DNA from: Lautropia mirabilis
GTDB taxonomy: Bacteria; Pseudomonadota; Gammaproteobacteria; Burkholderiales; Burkholderiaceae_E
Direction: 5' to 3'
Length of the DNA stretch: 64,000 bases
Assembly (NCBI RefSeq): GCF_900637555.1
Contig: NZ_LR134378.1
Coordinates: 258,001-322,000, forward strand
Both the position numbers and the translations under genes were made by a program. Each line of letters opens with the position of its first letter. Positions within the stretch are counted from its first letter, which is position 1. A model generated the notes under the pieces. The model saw only the letters and a program-made list of their open reading frames with translations, ran no database searches and was not told the DNA's origin. Below are positions 43,987 through 52,501 of this stretch, piece after piece.

Positions 43987-44309
43987 CACAACCCTCCCGA
44001 CACGTTCCTGGGCATCCGTACCCGCTTGGGCAGCTGCTCATCCATCAGCAACAGGCCTATGTCGTCGTTGGCGGTATCCATGAGGTTTTCCAGGGCCTTC
44101 AGGTCACCCAGGATCATCATCGCCCGGGCAATGAAGTGGATGGGGATGCGTGGGTCGCCTTTTTCGATGCGGCGCACGGTGGAGACGGATGCCCCCATGC
44201 GCTGGGCCATGGAGTCCTGCGAGATGCGGCGGCGGCGGCGGGCCAGCGACAGGTCGTGGCCCAGCTTGCGAACGGCGCGCTCGACCGGGAGGGGCATGAA
44301 GTCTGACAT
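43986..44309 (-). CDS. hipB: HipB family antitoxin (helix-turn-helix)
   Basis: 107 aa XRE-type DNA-binding protein. Helix-turn-helix at about residues 12-65: LGHDLSLARRRRRISQDSMA, QRMGASVSTVRRIEKGDPRIP. It binds its own operator and neutralises HipA. The stop overlaps the hipA start. The promoter at 44345-44373 lies 35 bases upstream and includes an inverted repeat likely to be its operator. Confidence 0.9.
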   Translation of the reverse strand: MSDFMPLPVERAVRKLGHDLSLARRRRRISQDSMAQRMGASVSTVRRIEKGDPRIPIHFIARAMMILGDLKALENLMDTANDDIGLLLMDEQLPKRVRMPRNVSGGL

Positions 44310-44344
44310 GAATTAGCAGCCTGTTGGAGATGCTTATAACGCTC

Positions 44345-44373
44345 AATATATCCATTCAGGATGTTAAATTCAA
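44345..44373 (-). promoter_or_regulatory. hipBA promoter with probable HipB operator
   Basis: On the minus strand TTGAAT, 17 bases, TATATT: a good sigma-70 promoter. The spacer holds an inverted repeat ATCC-N5-GGAT (44350-44362). This recalls the TATCC-N8-GGATA operator of E. coli HipB with shorter spacing, and its place between -35 and -10 fits autorepression. Confidence 0.7.
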
Positions 44374-44771
44374 TGACCAGCAAGACTGATGCCTGACATG
44401 GGCTCCCATACGGAGCAACTACCTTTAGCACTCCAAACAGAGTGCTTATCTTATTGTATAGACCTCATGAGATCTTTAATTGCATGGCTCTCAGATAGGC
44501 ATGCAAGGCTCGCCCCTCCCCAAGCCTCACCCTCACGATACCCGGACAAGACAGGCTGGCCCGGCAGGCCCACACCCCACCACCAGCCCCTGCTGCCCGT
44601 TGCTTTTTACCCTTCTCAGGCGCCCTCCCCACGCCCCGGTCTGCCACCAGCCCCCTTCCGTGCTATGTTCCCAGTCACCCCGGCCCATTCGGCCGCCAGG
44701 ATGGATCCAGAGCCCGGCGGCAGGCGCCGCAACGGTTTCTGGCCTCTGTTCCTCCCTTCGCAGAAAGCACC
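44374..44771. other. Region between hipBA promoter and arginase
   Basis: About 400 bases without a supported gene. The stretch 44600-44770 is pyrimidine-rich on the plus strand. It contains the possible in-frame GTG start of the arginase gene at 44660. Confidence 0.45.
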
Positions 44772-45742
44772 ATGCCCACGCCCCTCCCCCCACCACGGAC
44801 TCCTCCCTCACCCCTCAAACCCCCCACCGGGTCGCGCTCATCGGCGCGCCCACGGACGTGGGGGCCAGCCGCCTGGGGGCGGCGATGGGGCCCGATGCGT
44901 TGCGGGTGGCGCAGCTGCCGGCGGCGCTGCGGGCGCTGGGGGTGGATGTGGTGGATACGGGCAATCTGGCGGGGCCGGTGAATCCGCGTGGCGGGCGTGA
45001 TCCGAAGGCGGCAGGGCTGCGCAATCTGCCGGAGGCGGTTTTCTGGACGCAGGCGGTGCACGATGCGGTGCTGGCGCAGCTGCAGGAAGGGCGCACGCCG
45101 ATCATGCTGGGGGGTGATCACCATCTGGCGGCGGGTTCGCTCAGTGCGGTGGCGCGTCATTGCCGCGAGTCGGGGCGCAAGCTGCGGGTGCTGTGGCTGG
45201 ATGCGCATTCGGACTGCAATACGCCGGATATTTCTCCCAGTGGCAATATTCACGGGATTCCGGTGGCCAATCTGCTGGGTCTGGGGCCGCAGCCGCTGAT
45301 CGGGCTTTCGGGGCAGACGCCGGCGCTGTCAGCGGAGCATTTCTGTCAGGTGGGGCTGCGCTCGGTGGATGAGCACGAGAAGCGGATGATCCGTCAGCTG
45401 GGGCTGCGGGCGTTCGACATGCGTGCGATCGATGAGCTGGGGATGCGCGAGGTGATGCACCGTGCGCTGGCGGATGTGGATGCGGACACGCATCTGCACG
45501 TGAGTTTCGATGTGGATTTTCTGGATCCGGAGATTGCGCCGGGGACGGGGACGGCGGTGCGCGGCGGGCCGACGTACCGCGAGGCGCAGCTGTGCATGGA
45601 GATGATTGCGGACACGGGCCGGCTGGCGTCGCTGGATATCGTGGAGCTGAATCCGGCGCTGGATATCCGCAATCAGACGGCAGAGCTGGTGGTGGATCTG
45701 GTGGAGAGCCTGTTTGGCAAGAGCACGCTGATCAACCGCTGA
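44660..45742 (+). CDS. Arginase (ureohydrolase family), start unresolved
   Basis: Hydrolyses arginine to ornithine and urea with two Mn ions. Metal motifs are complete: MLGGDHHLAAGSLSAVAR, LWLDAHSDCNTPDISPSGNIHG and VSFDVDFLDPEIAPGTGTAV. The family part begins HRVALIGAPTDVGASRLGAA at 44826 and runs to the stop. No in-frame ATG stands just before it. The only nearby ATG (44772) is one base out of frame and would join if either of two C6 tracts (44785-44791 and 44820-44825) gained one C. An in-frame GTG at 44660 is given here as start, without a good ribosome site. A sequencing error, a recent indel or slippage are all possible. Confidence 0.8.
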   Translation: MLCSQSPRPIRPPGWIQSPAAGAATVSGLCSSLRRKHHAHAPPPTTDSSLTPQTPHRVALIGAPTDVGASRLGAAMGPDALRVAQLPAALRALGVDVVDTGNLAGPVNPRGGRDPKAAGLRNLPEAVFWTQAVHDAVLAQLQEGRTPIMLGGDHHLAAGSLSAVARHCRESGRKLRVLWLDAHSDCNTPDISPSGNIHGIPVANLLGLGPQPLIGLSGQTPALSAEHFCQVGLRSVDEHEKRMIRQLGLRAFDMRAIDELGMREVMHRALADVDADTHLHVSFDVDFLDPEIAPGTGTAVRGGPTYREAQLCMEMIADTGRLASLDIVELNPALDIRNQTAELVVDLVESLFGKSTLINR

Positions 45743-46061
45743 CCGGGTTGTCGGCAGGCATCCGTCCGGGCTGGCCATCGGCGCCGGTCAGGACGGCGCC
45801 TTTGAGTGCCTCTTTTTCTTCCTGCAGGCGCAGGTATTTGGCGTGGAGCTGTTCGCGGCTCTCGTTGAGGTCGAAATTGATGGGGATGCACTCGACGGGG
45901 CAGATCTGGGCGCACTGGGGTTCATCGAAGTGGCCGACGCATTCTGTGCAGCGGTTGGGGTCGATGATGTAGTACTCGGGCCCCATGGAGATGGCTTCGT
46001 TGGGGCATTCGGGTTCGCAGCAGTCGCAGTTGATGCACTCGTCGGTGATGATGAGGGCCAT
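45732..46061 (-). CDS. Ferredoxin, YfhL-like, with two 4Fe-4S clusters
   Basis: 109 aa. Two cluster motifs are seen: CINCDCCEPECP (residues 9-20) and CTECVGHFDEPQCAQICP, with the insert between cysteines typical of the YfhL/Allochromatium-type ferredoxins. A C-terminal helix (LNESREQLHAKYLRLQEEKEA) follows. Electron carrier of the cytoplasm, low potential expected. It starts one base after the coaD stop (TGACATG), and its end overlaps the convergent arginase gene by 11 bases. The order rsmD-coaD-ferredoxin is common in proteobacteria. Confidence 0.92.
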   Translation of the reverse strand: MALIITDECINCDCCEPECPNEAISMGPEYYIIDPNRCTECVGHFDEPQCAQICPVECIPINFDLNESREQLHAKYLRLQEEKEALKGAVLTGADGQPGRMPADNPVSG

Positions 46062-46062
46062 G

Positions 46063-46569
46063 TCAGCGGCTCTCCTTGCGCGGTTCCTGCTGGCGCTTGA
46101 GGTATTTTTCCTGCAGGGCGGCAAGCACCACAGGGTTGACGAAGGCGCGCACGTCGCCGCCCATCATGGCGATTTCCCGCACCAGGGTTCCGGTGATGGA
46201 CTGGTAGCGGTCGTCGGGGATGATGAAGTGGGTGTCGATGGTGGGCTGCAGGATGCGGTTGAGGCTGGCCATGCGGCGCTCGTAGTCGAAGTCGCTGGCG
46301 TCACGCAGGCCGCGCACGATGAGGTTGGCGCCGATGTCGCGGGCGAAGTCGGTGACAAGCCCGGAGAAGGACATGACGCGCACGTTGGGCAGCCCCACCA
46401 GGATGGCCTTGGCCATGTCGACGCGTTCGGCCATGGTGAACAGGGTGTTGGTGCGGCTGTCGGAGATGGCGACGACGACGGATTCGTGATGGGCAGCGAC
46501 GCGGTTCACGACGTCCTGGTGGCCCAGGGTCAGCGGGTCGAAGGTTCCGGGGTAGACGACGAGGGACAT
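46063..46569 (-). CDS. coaD: Pantetheine-phosphate adenylyltransferase
   Basis: 168 aa, the usual CoaD length. It makes dephospho-CoA from phosphopantetheine and ATP. Nucleotidyltransferase motif VYPGTFDPLTLGHQDVVNRV (TxGH as TLGH), then NLIVRGLRDASDFDYERRMA and the C-terminal ISS-like ITGTLVREIAMMGGDVRAFV. The start at 46569 lies inside the end of rsmD (40-base overlap). Confidence 0.96.
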   Translation of the reverse strand: MSLVVYPGTFDPLTLGHQDVVNRVAAHHESVVVAISDSRTNTLFTMAERVDMAKAILVGLPNVRVMSFSGLVTDFARDIGANLIVRGLRDASDFDYERRMASLNRILQPTIDTHFIIPDDRYQSITGTLVREIAMMGGDVRAFVNPVVLAALQEKYLKRQQEPRKESR

Positions 46570-47132
46570 GGTTCGGAAGTAAGCAGCTGATAATGGACCT
46601 GTCCGGCCTTGCCGGCGCGGATGACGGCCAGGCTGTTGCAGCCCTGCTGGGCCAGCCAGTCGTCGGTGATGGCGTGATCGGCCTCGACGTAGACAAGGCC
46701 GTGGGGCGCCAGCCAAGGCAGGACGGCGGGCAGGATGCGCGGCAGCCAGCCGGCCCGGAAGGGGGGGTCCAGCAGGATCAAATCCTGCAGCATGGGCGGG
46801 CGCTGGTCAAGCCAGCGGGCGGCGTCGGCGCGGATGACCTCGATGCAGCCCCCTGCCCCGAGCTGCTGGACGCTGGCATTCAGGCCACGGGCGATGGCAG
46901 GGTTCTGTTCGACCATCAGAACGCGGGCGGCCCCGCGCGAGGCGGCCTCGAAGCCCAGGGCCCCTGAGCCGGCGAAGAGATCCAGGCAATGCCAGCCGGA
47001 AAGATCCTGGCCCAGCCAGTTGAACAGGGTCTCGCGCACGCGGTCGGGGGTGGGCCGCAGGCCCGGCGAGTCGGGCACGGGCAGCAGGCGGCGCTTCCAT
47101 TGGCCGCCGATGATGCGAATGCGGGAGGACAT
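46530..47132 (-). CDS. rsmD: 16S rRNA (guanine(966)-N2)-methyltransferase RsmD
   Basis: 200 aa. Start MSSRIRIIGGQWKRRLLPVP, SAM-binding LDLFAGSGALGFEAASRGA and catalytic motif LLDPPF. It methylates G966 of 16S rRNA. It overlaps coaD and is divergent from ftsY, a conserved order in beta- and gammaproteobacteria. The C-terminal tail (SEPCPSSSTPEPSTR) runs into coaD. Confidence 0.95.
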   Translation of the reverse strand: MSSRIRIIGGQWKRRLLPVPDSPGLRPTPDRVRETLFNWLGQDLSGWHCLDLFAGSGALGFEAASRGAARVLMVEQNPAIARGLNASVQQLGAGGCIEVIRADAARWLDQRPPMLQDLILLDPPFRAGWLPRILPAVLPWLAPHGLVYVEADHAITDDWLAQQGCNSLAVIRAGKAGQVHYQLLTSEPCPSSSTPEPSTR

Positions 47133-47286
47133 GGAGGGGTACTCGGAAGGAAGCCGTTAGTTTACCGGCTCTGCCCCATGGGCCCGCTTTGTCCCTGGGT
47201 GCCGATATCCGGCAGGCTGGCGGGTGCGGACAGGCTCTAGAATTGCAGCAACCCACACTGCAGCAGACTCATACAGGACGCACGAC

Positions 47287-48888
47287 ATGTTCGGTTTTTT
47301 CCGTCGCAAGAAGAAAGAGAAGGAAGATGCAGCCGCAGCCCAGGCCGCTGCGGCCGAGTTTGCGGCCAATGAAGAGGCTGCTGCCGAGCCGGCCGGGGAA
47401 TCGGCCGAAGGCGGTGAGCCAGCGGGCGGCACACAGGCCCCCGAAGCGCTGCAGCCGCGGGACGTTGCCCAGCCACAGCCCGAGGCCGGACAGGCTGTAG
47501 CGGCGGAAACATCTGGCGTTGGTACTGCCGGGGATGTCACCGTTGCGGAGCCAGCGGCGGCACCCGCCGAGGTTTCTTCGGCCTTGCCGCAAGCAGGTCC
47601 GAATGCCATGCCGACGCCGAGGGCCGAGGCGCCGCTGGCGGGTGTGCCGCATGTGCCATCGGCCGAGGTCTCCGAAGCACCACGGCCGCAGAGCACGCCG
47701 GTCGAGGCAGCCCCTGCTCTGAAGGAAACGGTTGCCGCGAAGGAAGCCGCTGCCCCGGTCGAGGCCGTGGCACCCCAGGTACCGGCCGAGCCGGTGGTGG
47801 AGGTACCCCCGCCTGAAGCGGTGGTGTCTGCACCGACGGTGGAGGCGCCCACACAGCAAGCGCCGTCCGTTCCGGCGGTGTCCGAGGATGCCAGCGCCCC
47901 GACTTCCGGCGAGGCCACAACTTATGGCGAAAGCGAGATCGTGCCGCCCACGCAAGCGATGCCGGAAGCGGTGCGGCCGGCGCGGGCTGGCTGGTTCGCG
48001 CGGCTGCGCGGGGGGCTGGCGCGCACGCGCTCGCAGCTGGGCAGCATCTTCAGCCGCAACCGGATCGACGAGACGCTGTACGAGGAGCTGGAGACGGCGC
48101 TGCTGGCCAGTGACACGGGCTATGGCACGACGACGTGGCTGCTGGATGAGCTGCGCGAGCGGGCCCAGCGCGACCGGATCAACGATGCGGCGACGCTGAA
48201 GACGGCGCTGATCGACATCCTGACGGAGCTTCTGTCGCCGCTGGAGAAGCCCATCGACGTGGACCGGGCCGATCCGCTGGTGATGATGATCACCGGGGTG
48301 AACGGGGCCGGCAAGACGACGTCGATCGGCAAGCTGGCGCGCCATCTGCACCAGATCGATCAGTCGGTGCTGCTGGCGGCGGGCGACACGTTCCGGGCGG
48401 CGGCACGCGAGCAGCTGGCGCGCTGGGGCGAGCGCAACCAGGTGCACGTGATTGCCAACGAGGGAGGCGATCCGGCCGCGGTGGCTTTCGATGCGATCAA
48501 GGCCGGGCAGGCGCGCAAGGTGGACGTGGTGATGGTGGACACGGCCGGCCGGCTGCCCACGCAGCGTCACCTGATGGACGAGCTGAAGAAGATCCGTCGG
48601 GTGATCGGCAAGGCGATGGACGGTGCGCCGCACGAGGTGCTGCTGGTGCTGGACGGCAATACCGGCCAGAACATGCTGGCGCAGGTGCAGGCCTTCGACG
48701 AGGCGGTGCAGCTGACGGGTCTGGTGGTGACGAAGCTGGACGGGACGGCCAAGGGCGGCGCCATTGCGGCCCTGGCGCACACGCGGCGTGACAACCCGCT
48801 GCCGGTGTACTTCATCGGCGTGGGCGAAGGCGTGGAAGACCTGCAGGCATTCAGCGCGCGCGAATTTGCCACGGCACTTCTGGACTGA
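47287..48888 (+). CDS. ftsY: Signal recognition particle receptor FtsY
   Basis: 533 aa. It starts MFGFFRRKKKEKEDAAA, a basic membrane-targeting stretch, followed by about 220 residues rich in Ala, Glu, Pro and Val (the variable A domain). The NG GTPase begins at about 240: helical N part RLRGGLARTRSQLGSIFSRN, G1 GVNGAGKTTSIGKLA, DTFRAAAREQL, G3 DTAGRLPTQ, G4 TKLDGTAKGG, and the C-terminal YFIGVGEGVEDLQAF. It guides ribosomes with SRP to the translocon. Divergent from rsmD. Confidence 0.96.
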   Translation: MFGFFRRKKKEKEDAAAAQAAAAEFAANEEAAAEPAGESAEGGEPAGGTQAPEALQPRDVAQPQPEAGQAVAAETSGVGTAGDVTVAEPAAAPAEVSSALPQAGPNAMPTPRAEAPLAGVPHVPSAEVSEAPRPQSTPVEAAPALKETVAAKEAAAPVEAVAPQVPAEPVVEVPPPEAVVSAPTVEAPTQQAPSVPAVSEDASAPTSGEATTYGESEIVPPTQAMPEAVRPARAGWFARLRGGLARTRSQLGSIFSRNRIDETLYEELETALLASDTGYGTTTWLLDELRERAQRDRINDAATLKTALIDILTELLSPLEKPIDVDRADPLVMMITGVNGAGKTTSIGKLARHLHQIDQSVLLAAGDTFRAAAREQLARWGERNQVHVIANEGGDPAAVAFDAIKAGQARKVDVVMVDTAGRLPTQRHLMDELKKIRRVIGKAMDGAPHEVLLVLDGNTGQNMLAQVQAFDEAVQLTGLVVTKLDGTAKGGAIAALAHTRRDNPLPVYFIGVGEGVEDLQAFSAREFATALLD

Positions 48889-49006
48889 GTACGCATTTCA
48901 TCGCTTCCTGGCTGCATTCCGGCGGAAGTGTGTCGCTTTTGGTTGACGCCCTTTCAGTGTCGGGCGACCATGTCATTTGCATCGACAAACGAGGACTACG
49001 CTCACC

Positions 49007-49780
49007 ATGCAAGCGGTCATTCTTGCCGGCGGCTTCGGCACCCGGATCAGCGAAGAAAGCGCGGTACGCCCCAAGCCGATGGTCGAGATCGGCGGGCAGC
49101 CCATTCTCTGGCACATCATGAAGATCTATGCCTCGCACGGCATCAATGACTTCGTGATCTGCTGCGGCTACAAGAGCCACATCATCAAGCAGTACTTCCA
49201 CGAATACGCCATCTCGCGTGCGGACGTGACGTTCAACCTGGGCACGAACGAGATGCAGATCCACCGCAACGAGTCCGAACCGTGGTCGGTGACGCTGGTC
49301 GAGACGGGCCAGGATTCGATGACGGGAGGCCGCATCAAGCGGGCTGCCAAGTATGTGAAGGGTGACACCTTCCTTTGCACGTATGGTGATGGCGTGAGCA
49401 ACGTCGACATCACCGCCTCCATCGAGTTCCACCGCAAGCACGGCAAGGAAGCGACGGTGACGGCCGTTCAGCCCCCGGGCCGCTTCGGGGCGTTCAGTCT
49501 GCAGGCCGACCAGACGCTGGTCGATTCGTTCATGGAGAAACCGCAGGGCGACGGCGCCTGGATCAACGGCGGCTTCTTCGTGCTGGATCGCAAGGTGCTG
49601 GACCGCATCCACGGTGATGATTCGGTGTTCGAGCAGGAGCCGATGCGTTCGCTGTCGGCCGATGGCCAGCTGGAGGCCTGGCGCCATACCGGCTTCTGGC
49701 AGCCGATGGACACGCTGCGCGACAAGCACGTGCTGGAAGAGCTGTGGGCTTCGGGCAAGGCGCCCTGGAAGTCCTGGTAA
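49007..49780 (+). CDS. rfbF: Glucose-1-phosphate cytidylyltransferase
   Basis: 257 aa, exactly the RfbF length. It makes CDP-glucose from CTP and glucose-1-phosphate. Signature [20 protein letters not shown] followed by [29 protein letters not shown] and [14 protein letters not shown] are typical. CDP-glucose leads to CDP-3,6-dideoxyhexoses or branched sugars in O-antigens. The usual partner rfbG (CDP-glucose 4,6-dehydratase) is not in this window. Followed by a terminator. Confidence 0.95.
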   Translation: MQAVILAGGFGTRISEESAVRPKPMVEIGGQPILWHIMKIYASHGINDFVICCGYKSHIIKQYFHEYAISRADVTFNLGTNEMQIHRNESEPWSVTLVETGQDSMTGGRIKRAAKYVKGDTFLCTYGDGVSNVDITASIEFHRKHGKEATVTAVQPPGRFGAFSLQADQTLVDSFMEKPQGDGAWINGGFFVLDRKVLDRIHGDDSVFEQEPMRSLSADGQLEAWRHTGFWQPMDTLRDKHVLEELWASGKAPWKSW

Positions 49781-49806
49781 TCTGCCGGACAACCATTGCG
49801 TGAGTG

Positions 49807-49836
49807 AAAGGGGCGGGCATACCGCCCCTTTTTCTT
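49807..49836 (+). terminator. Rho-independent terminator after rfbF
   Basis: Stem AAAGGGGCGG / CCGCCCCTTT with T tract, about 25 bases after the stop. Confidence 0.88.
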
Positions 49837-50074
49837 GGCAGGTCCCCTGCCCTGAAAAAGGTTTCCGGCTTGATACCCGTTTTCGCCTACGGGCATAGAC
49901 CGACCCTGCTTGCGCAAGACAAGCAGCCGGAATAGACGCTTTTTCTTCAACAGGTTAACGGAAGATATTCAAGTACTGCCTTGCCCTTGATGACGCTGTA
50001 CATGGCGTAACAATAAACACCGAAGACCTCACTCATAGAATTTGGGCATCGCGTGAATTGCAACAACATGCCCC

Positions 50075-50962
50075 ATGACCACTGTCTACTTTGACCGGAA
50101 GATCGACGACGACAGCCGCCGCAGGATGATCTACGACGGCGACCTGTTCGTGTATTCCGCCAATGAGCATTCGCTGGCGCTGATCGAGCTGGCCCGCAAG
50201 CTGATTGTCGAGGCCTTCCCCGGTCTGGATCCGCGCACGGCGCAGGATCACTACCCGGTCGAGAAATTCGCCGAGATTCTCTCGAAGCTCAAGCCGGCCT
50301 TCATCCATCATCCGGAATGCAAGCGCATCATCCCGAAGATGATGGAGTACATCGGCTGTGATCTGGAAGAGACCTATTTCGACGTGCCGCGCATGCGCAC
50401 GTCCACCAGCCACAATTACCTCACCAGCGGCATCGCCTATGCCTTCCATGCGCACCGCGACACCTGGTATTCGGCGCCGATGTGCCAGATCAACTGGTGG
50501 ATTCCGATCTTCGAGGTGAACGGCGGCAACGCCATGACCTTCCATCCGGAGTGGTTCGCGCGCGAGACGCCGAACAATTCCGAGATTTACAACTACCAGG
50601 AATGGAATGCCAAGCAGCGCTTCAATGCGGTCACGCACGTGAACAAGGACACGCGCCCGCAGCCCAAGCTGCAGGAAGACATCAAGCTGGAGCCGAACGT
50701 GACGGTGGTGACACCGCCGGGCGGCATGCTGCTGTTTGCCGCCGCACACCTGCATTCGTCCATTCCGAACCAGACGGGCGAGACGCGCTTCTCGATCGAT
50801 TTCCGGGTGGTGAACCGCAAGGACCTGCGTGCGCGTGACGGTGCACCCAACATGGATTCGCGCTGCACGGGCTCGCCGATCAATGACTATCTGCAGGGCA
50901 CCACGCTGGAGCATCTGCCGCCGGACATCCAGAAGATGTATCTGGAGCCGGTCACGGCCTGA
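50075..50962 (+). CDS. Putative non-heme Fe(II)/2-oxoglutarate-type oxygenase
   Basis: 295 aa. No exact family was recognised. A likely metal triad is visible: His and Asp in AFHAHRDTWY (HxD, near residues 126-128), a distal His in LLFAAAHLHSSIPN, and a downstream Arg in ETRFSIDFRVVNRK that could hold 2-oxoglutarate. This spacing is that of the phytanoyl-CoA-dioxygenase-like group. The protein also has FEVNGGNAMTFHPEWF. It stands between rfbF and a convergent aminotransferase, so it may hydroxylate a sugar or amino sugar precursor. Function is inference only. Confidence 0.65.
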   Translation: MTTVYFDRKIDDDSRRRMIYDGDLFVYSANEHSLALIELARKLIVEAFPGLDPRTAQDHYPVEKFAEILSKLKPAFIHHPECKRIIPKMMEYIGCDLEETYFDVPRMRTSTSHNYLTSGIAYAFHAHRDTWYSAPMCQINWWIPIFEVNGGNAMTFHPEWFARETPNNSEIYNYQEWNAKQRFNAVTHVNKDTRPQPKLQEDIKLEPNVTVVTPPGGMLLFAAAHLHSSIPNQTGETRFSIDFRVVNRKDLRARDGAPNMDSRCTGSPINDYLQGTTLEHLPPDIQKMYLEPVTA

Positions 50963-50981
50963 CAGCTCCCCCCTTGAAACG

Positions 50982-51015
50982 AAAGGCCCGGCACTGCATG
51001 GCAGGCCGGGCCTTT
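50982..51015. terminator. Bidirectional terminator between convergent genes
   Basis: Stem AAAGGCCCGG / CCGGGCCTTTT with T and A tracts on either side. It serves the oxygenase-like gene (+) and the aminotransferase gene (-). Confidence 0.85.
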
Positions 51016-51058
51016 TGTGTGGTTCATGCGTCATCGGGATGACGCATGGGCACGGACA

Positions 51059-52414
51059 TCAGTTGTAGCGGCGGTAGACCACCTTGGTGGGTGCGCCGAT
51101 GAGCAGGCCATCGGTGCTGCCGGCTTCCAGGGCCTTCTTGTAGACCTTGGCGGCCCGGCTGAAGGCCTCGATGGTGTAGTCGATGTCCGCCTCGCTGTGC
51201 GAGTAGCTGACGATGAAGCTGGGCGCCAGCACGCCCCAGCGGATGAGTTCCTGCATGAACAGGGTGCGGAACGGCTGCGAAGGCTTGTGCTCGTGGTCGT
51301 GCGTGGAATAGAGCAGGTTGCATCCCCGGCCGGCCACCGACAGGTATTCGCTGACGCCCAGGTCTGCCGTGACCTGCTCGATGCCGGCGCGCAGGCGCTC
51401 GCCCACGTGGTAGAGGTGCTCGATGACCGGCTCATCACGGTAGATGCGCATGGTCTCGATGGCAGCCGCCAAGCTGGGGCCTTCGGCACCGTGGGTGGTG
51501 GACAGCAGGAAGACGCGCTCCTTGTCGTGGAAGAGGCCGCCCAGTTCCATCACTTCGCGCTTGCCGGTAAGTGCCGACAGCGAGAAGCCGTTGGCCAGCG
51601 CCTTGCCGAAGCACGACATGTCGGGCGTGACGCCATACAGCGTCTGGGCCCCGCCCTGATGGAAGCGGAAGCCGCTGATGGTCTCGTCCAGCGTGACCAG
51701 GGCGCCATTGCGGTGGGCCAGGTCGATGACCTTCTGCAGGAAGCCGTCCTTGGGCTCTTCGGTACGAGCCGGCTCCAGCAGCACCATGGCGATGCGGTTC
51801 GGGTATTGCTCGAAGAGCTTCTGCAGGCTGTCGATGTCGTTGTAGTTGAACTTGACGGTGAGTTCGACTTCAACGCGCGAGACGCCGCCGTCCATGGCAG
51901 TGGTGCCGATGAACCAGTCGTTGTACGAGAAGAAGGGGCTGTTGCTGCAGATGGCCACCAGGTCACGGCCGGTGTAGGCGCGAGCCAGCTTCAGCGCGGC
52001 GGTCAGCACCGTGGAGCCGTCCTTGGCAAACTTGACCATCTCGGCGCTGGACACCAGCGACTGCAGCATCTGGGCGCATTCCAGCTCGATGGGGGCCGGG
52101 CGGTTGAAGTTGTTGCCCAGCTGCATCTGCCGGTAGGCCGCCTCGATGACGGACGGATAGGCGTGGCCGAGGGTGACGGCGCGCAGGCCCATGCCGTATT
52201 CGATGAATTCGTTGCCGTCCACGTCCCAGATGTGGCAGCCCTTGCCGCGCTCGATGAAACCGGGCGAGCGCTCGGGATACTGGTCATCGCCCTTGGCGTA
52301 GGTGTGTGCGCCACCCGGAATGGTGTCGTGAACCTTCTTGCGCAGGGCTGCGGACTTGTCGAAGCAGGTGCGTTCCACCATGCCGGAAACGTTCGGCTTC
52401 TGGTTGCTGTTCAT
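51059..52414 (-). CDS. Class III PLP-dependent aminotransferase (glutamate-1-semialdehyde-aminomutase-like)
   Basis: 451 aa. Fold-type I PLP enzyme: AKGDDQYPERSPGFIERGKG, GMGLRAVTLGHAYPSVIEAA, LVTLDETISGFRFHQGGAQ (Asp of the pyridine contact) and the PLP lysine in MSCFGKALANGFSLSALTGK. It resembles glutamate-1-semialdehyde 2,1-aminomutase, but this genome region suggests a surface-sugar role, as such paralogues occur in polysaccharide clusters. The start at 52414 gives MNSNQKPNVSGMVERTCFDK. First on its strand after the DUF4910 gene, 87 bases apart. Confidence 0.88.
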   Translation of the reverse strand: MNSNQKPNVSGMVERTCFDKSAALRKKVHDTIPGGAHTYAKGDDQYPERSPGFIERGKGCHIWDVDGNEFIEYGMGLRAVTLGHAYPSVIEAAYRQMQLGNNFNRPAPIELECAQMLQSLVSSAEMVKFAKDGSTVLTAALKLARAYTGRDLVAICSNSPFFSYNDWFIGTTAMDGGVSRVEVELTVKFNYNDIDSLQKLFEQYPNRIAMVLLEPARTEEPKDGFLQKVIDLAHRNGALVTLDETISGFRFHQGGAQTLYGVTPDMSCFGKALANGFSLSALTGKREVMELGGLFHDKERVFLLSTTHGAEGPSLAAAIETMRIYRDEPVIEHLYHVGERLRAGIEQVTADLGVSEYLSVAGRGCNLLYSTHDHEHKPSQPFRTLFMQELIRWGVLAPSFIVSYSHSEADIDYTIEAFSRAAKVYKKALEAGSTDGLLIGAPTKVVYRRYN

Positions 52415-52501
52415 GGGATGTCGACCGGCGAGGAGATAGGGAAGTCGGAGCGTATTCTGAACATTACGGCATCGACTGCAACGAAACAACGAGATCTGAG
52501 G

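Noticed and set aside
44772-44981. 69-codon frame starting at the ATG near arginase
   Set aside because: Out of frame with arginase, proline/arginine-rich without domain; more likely the true start region shifted by one base.
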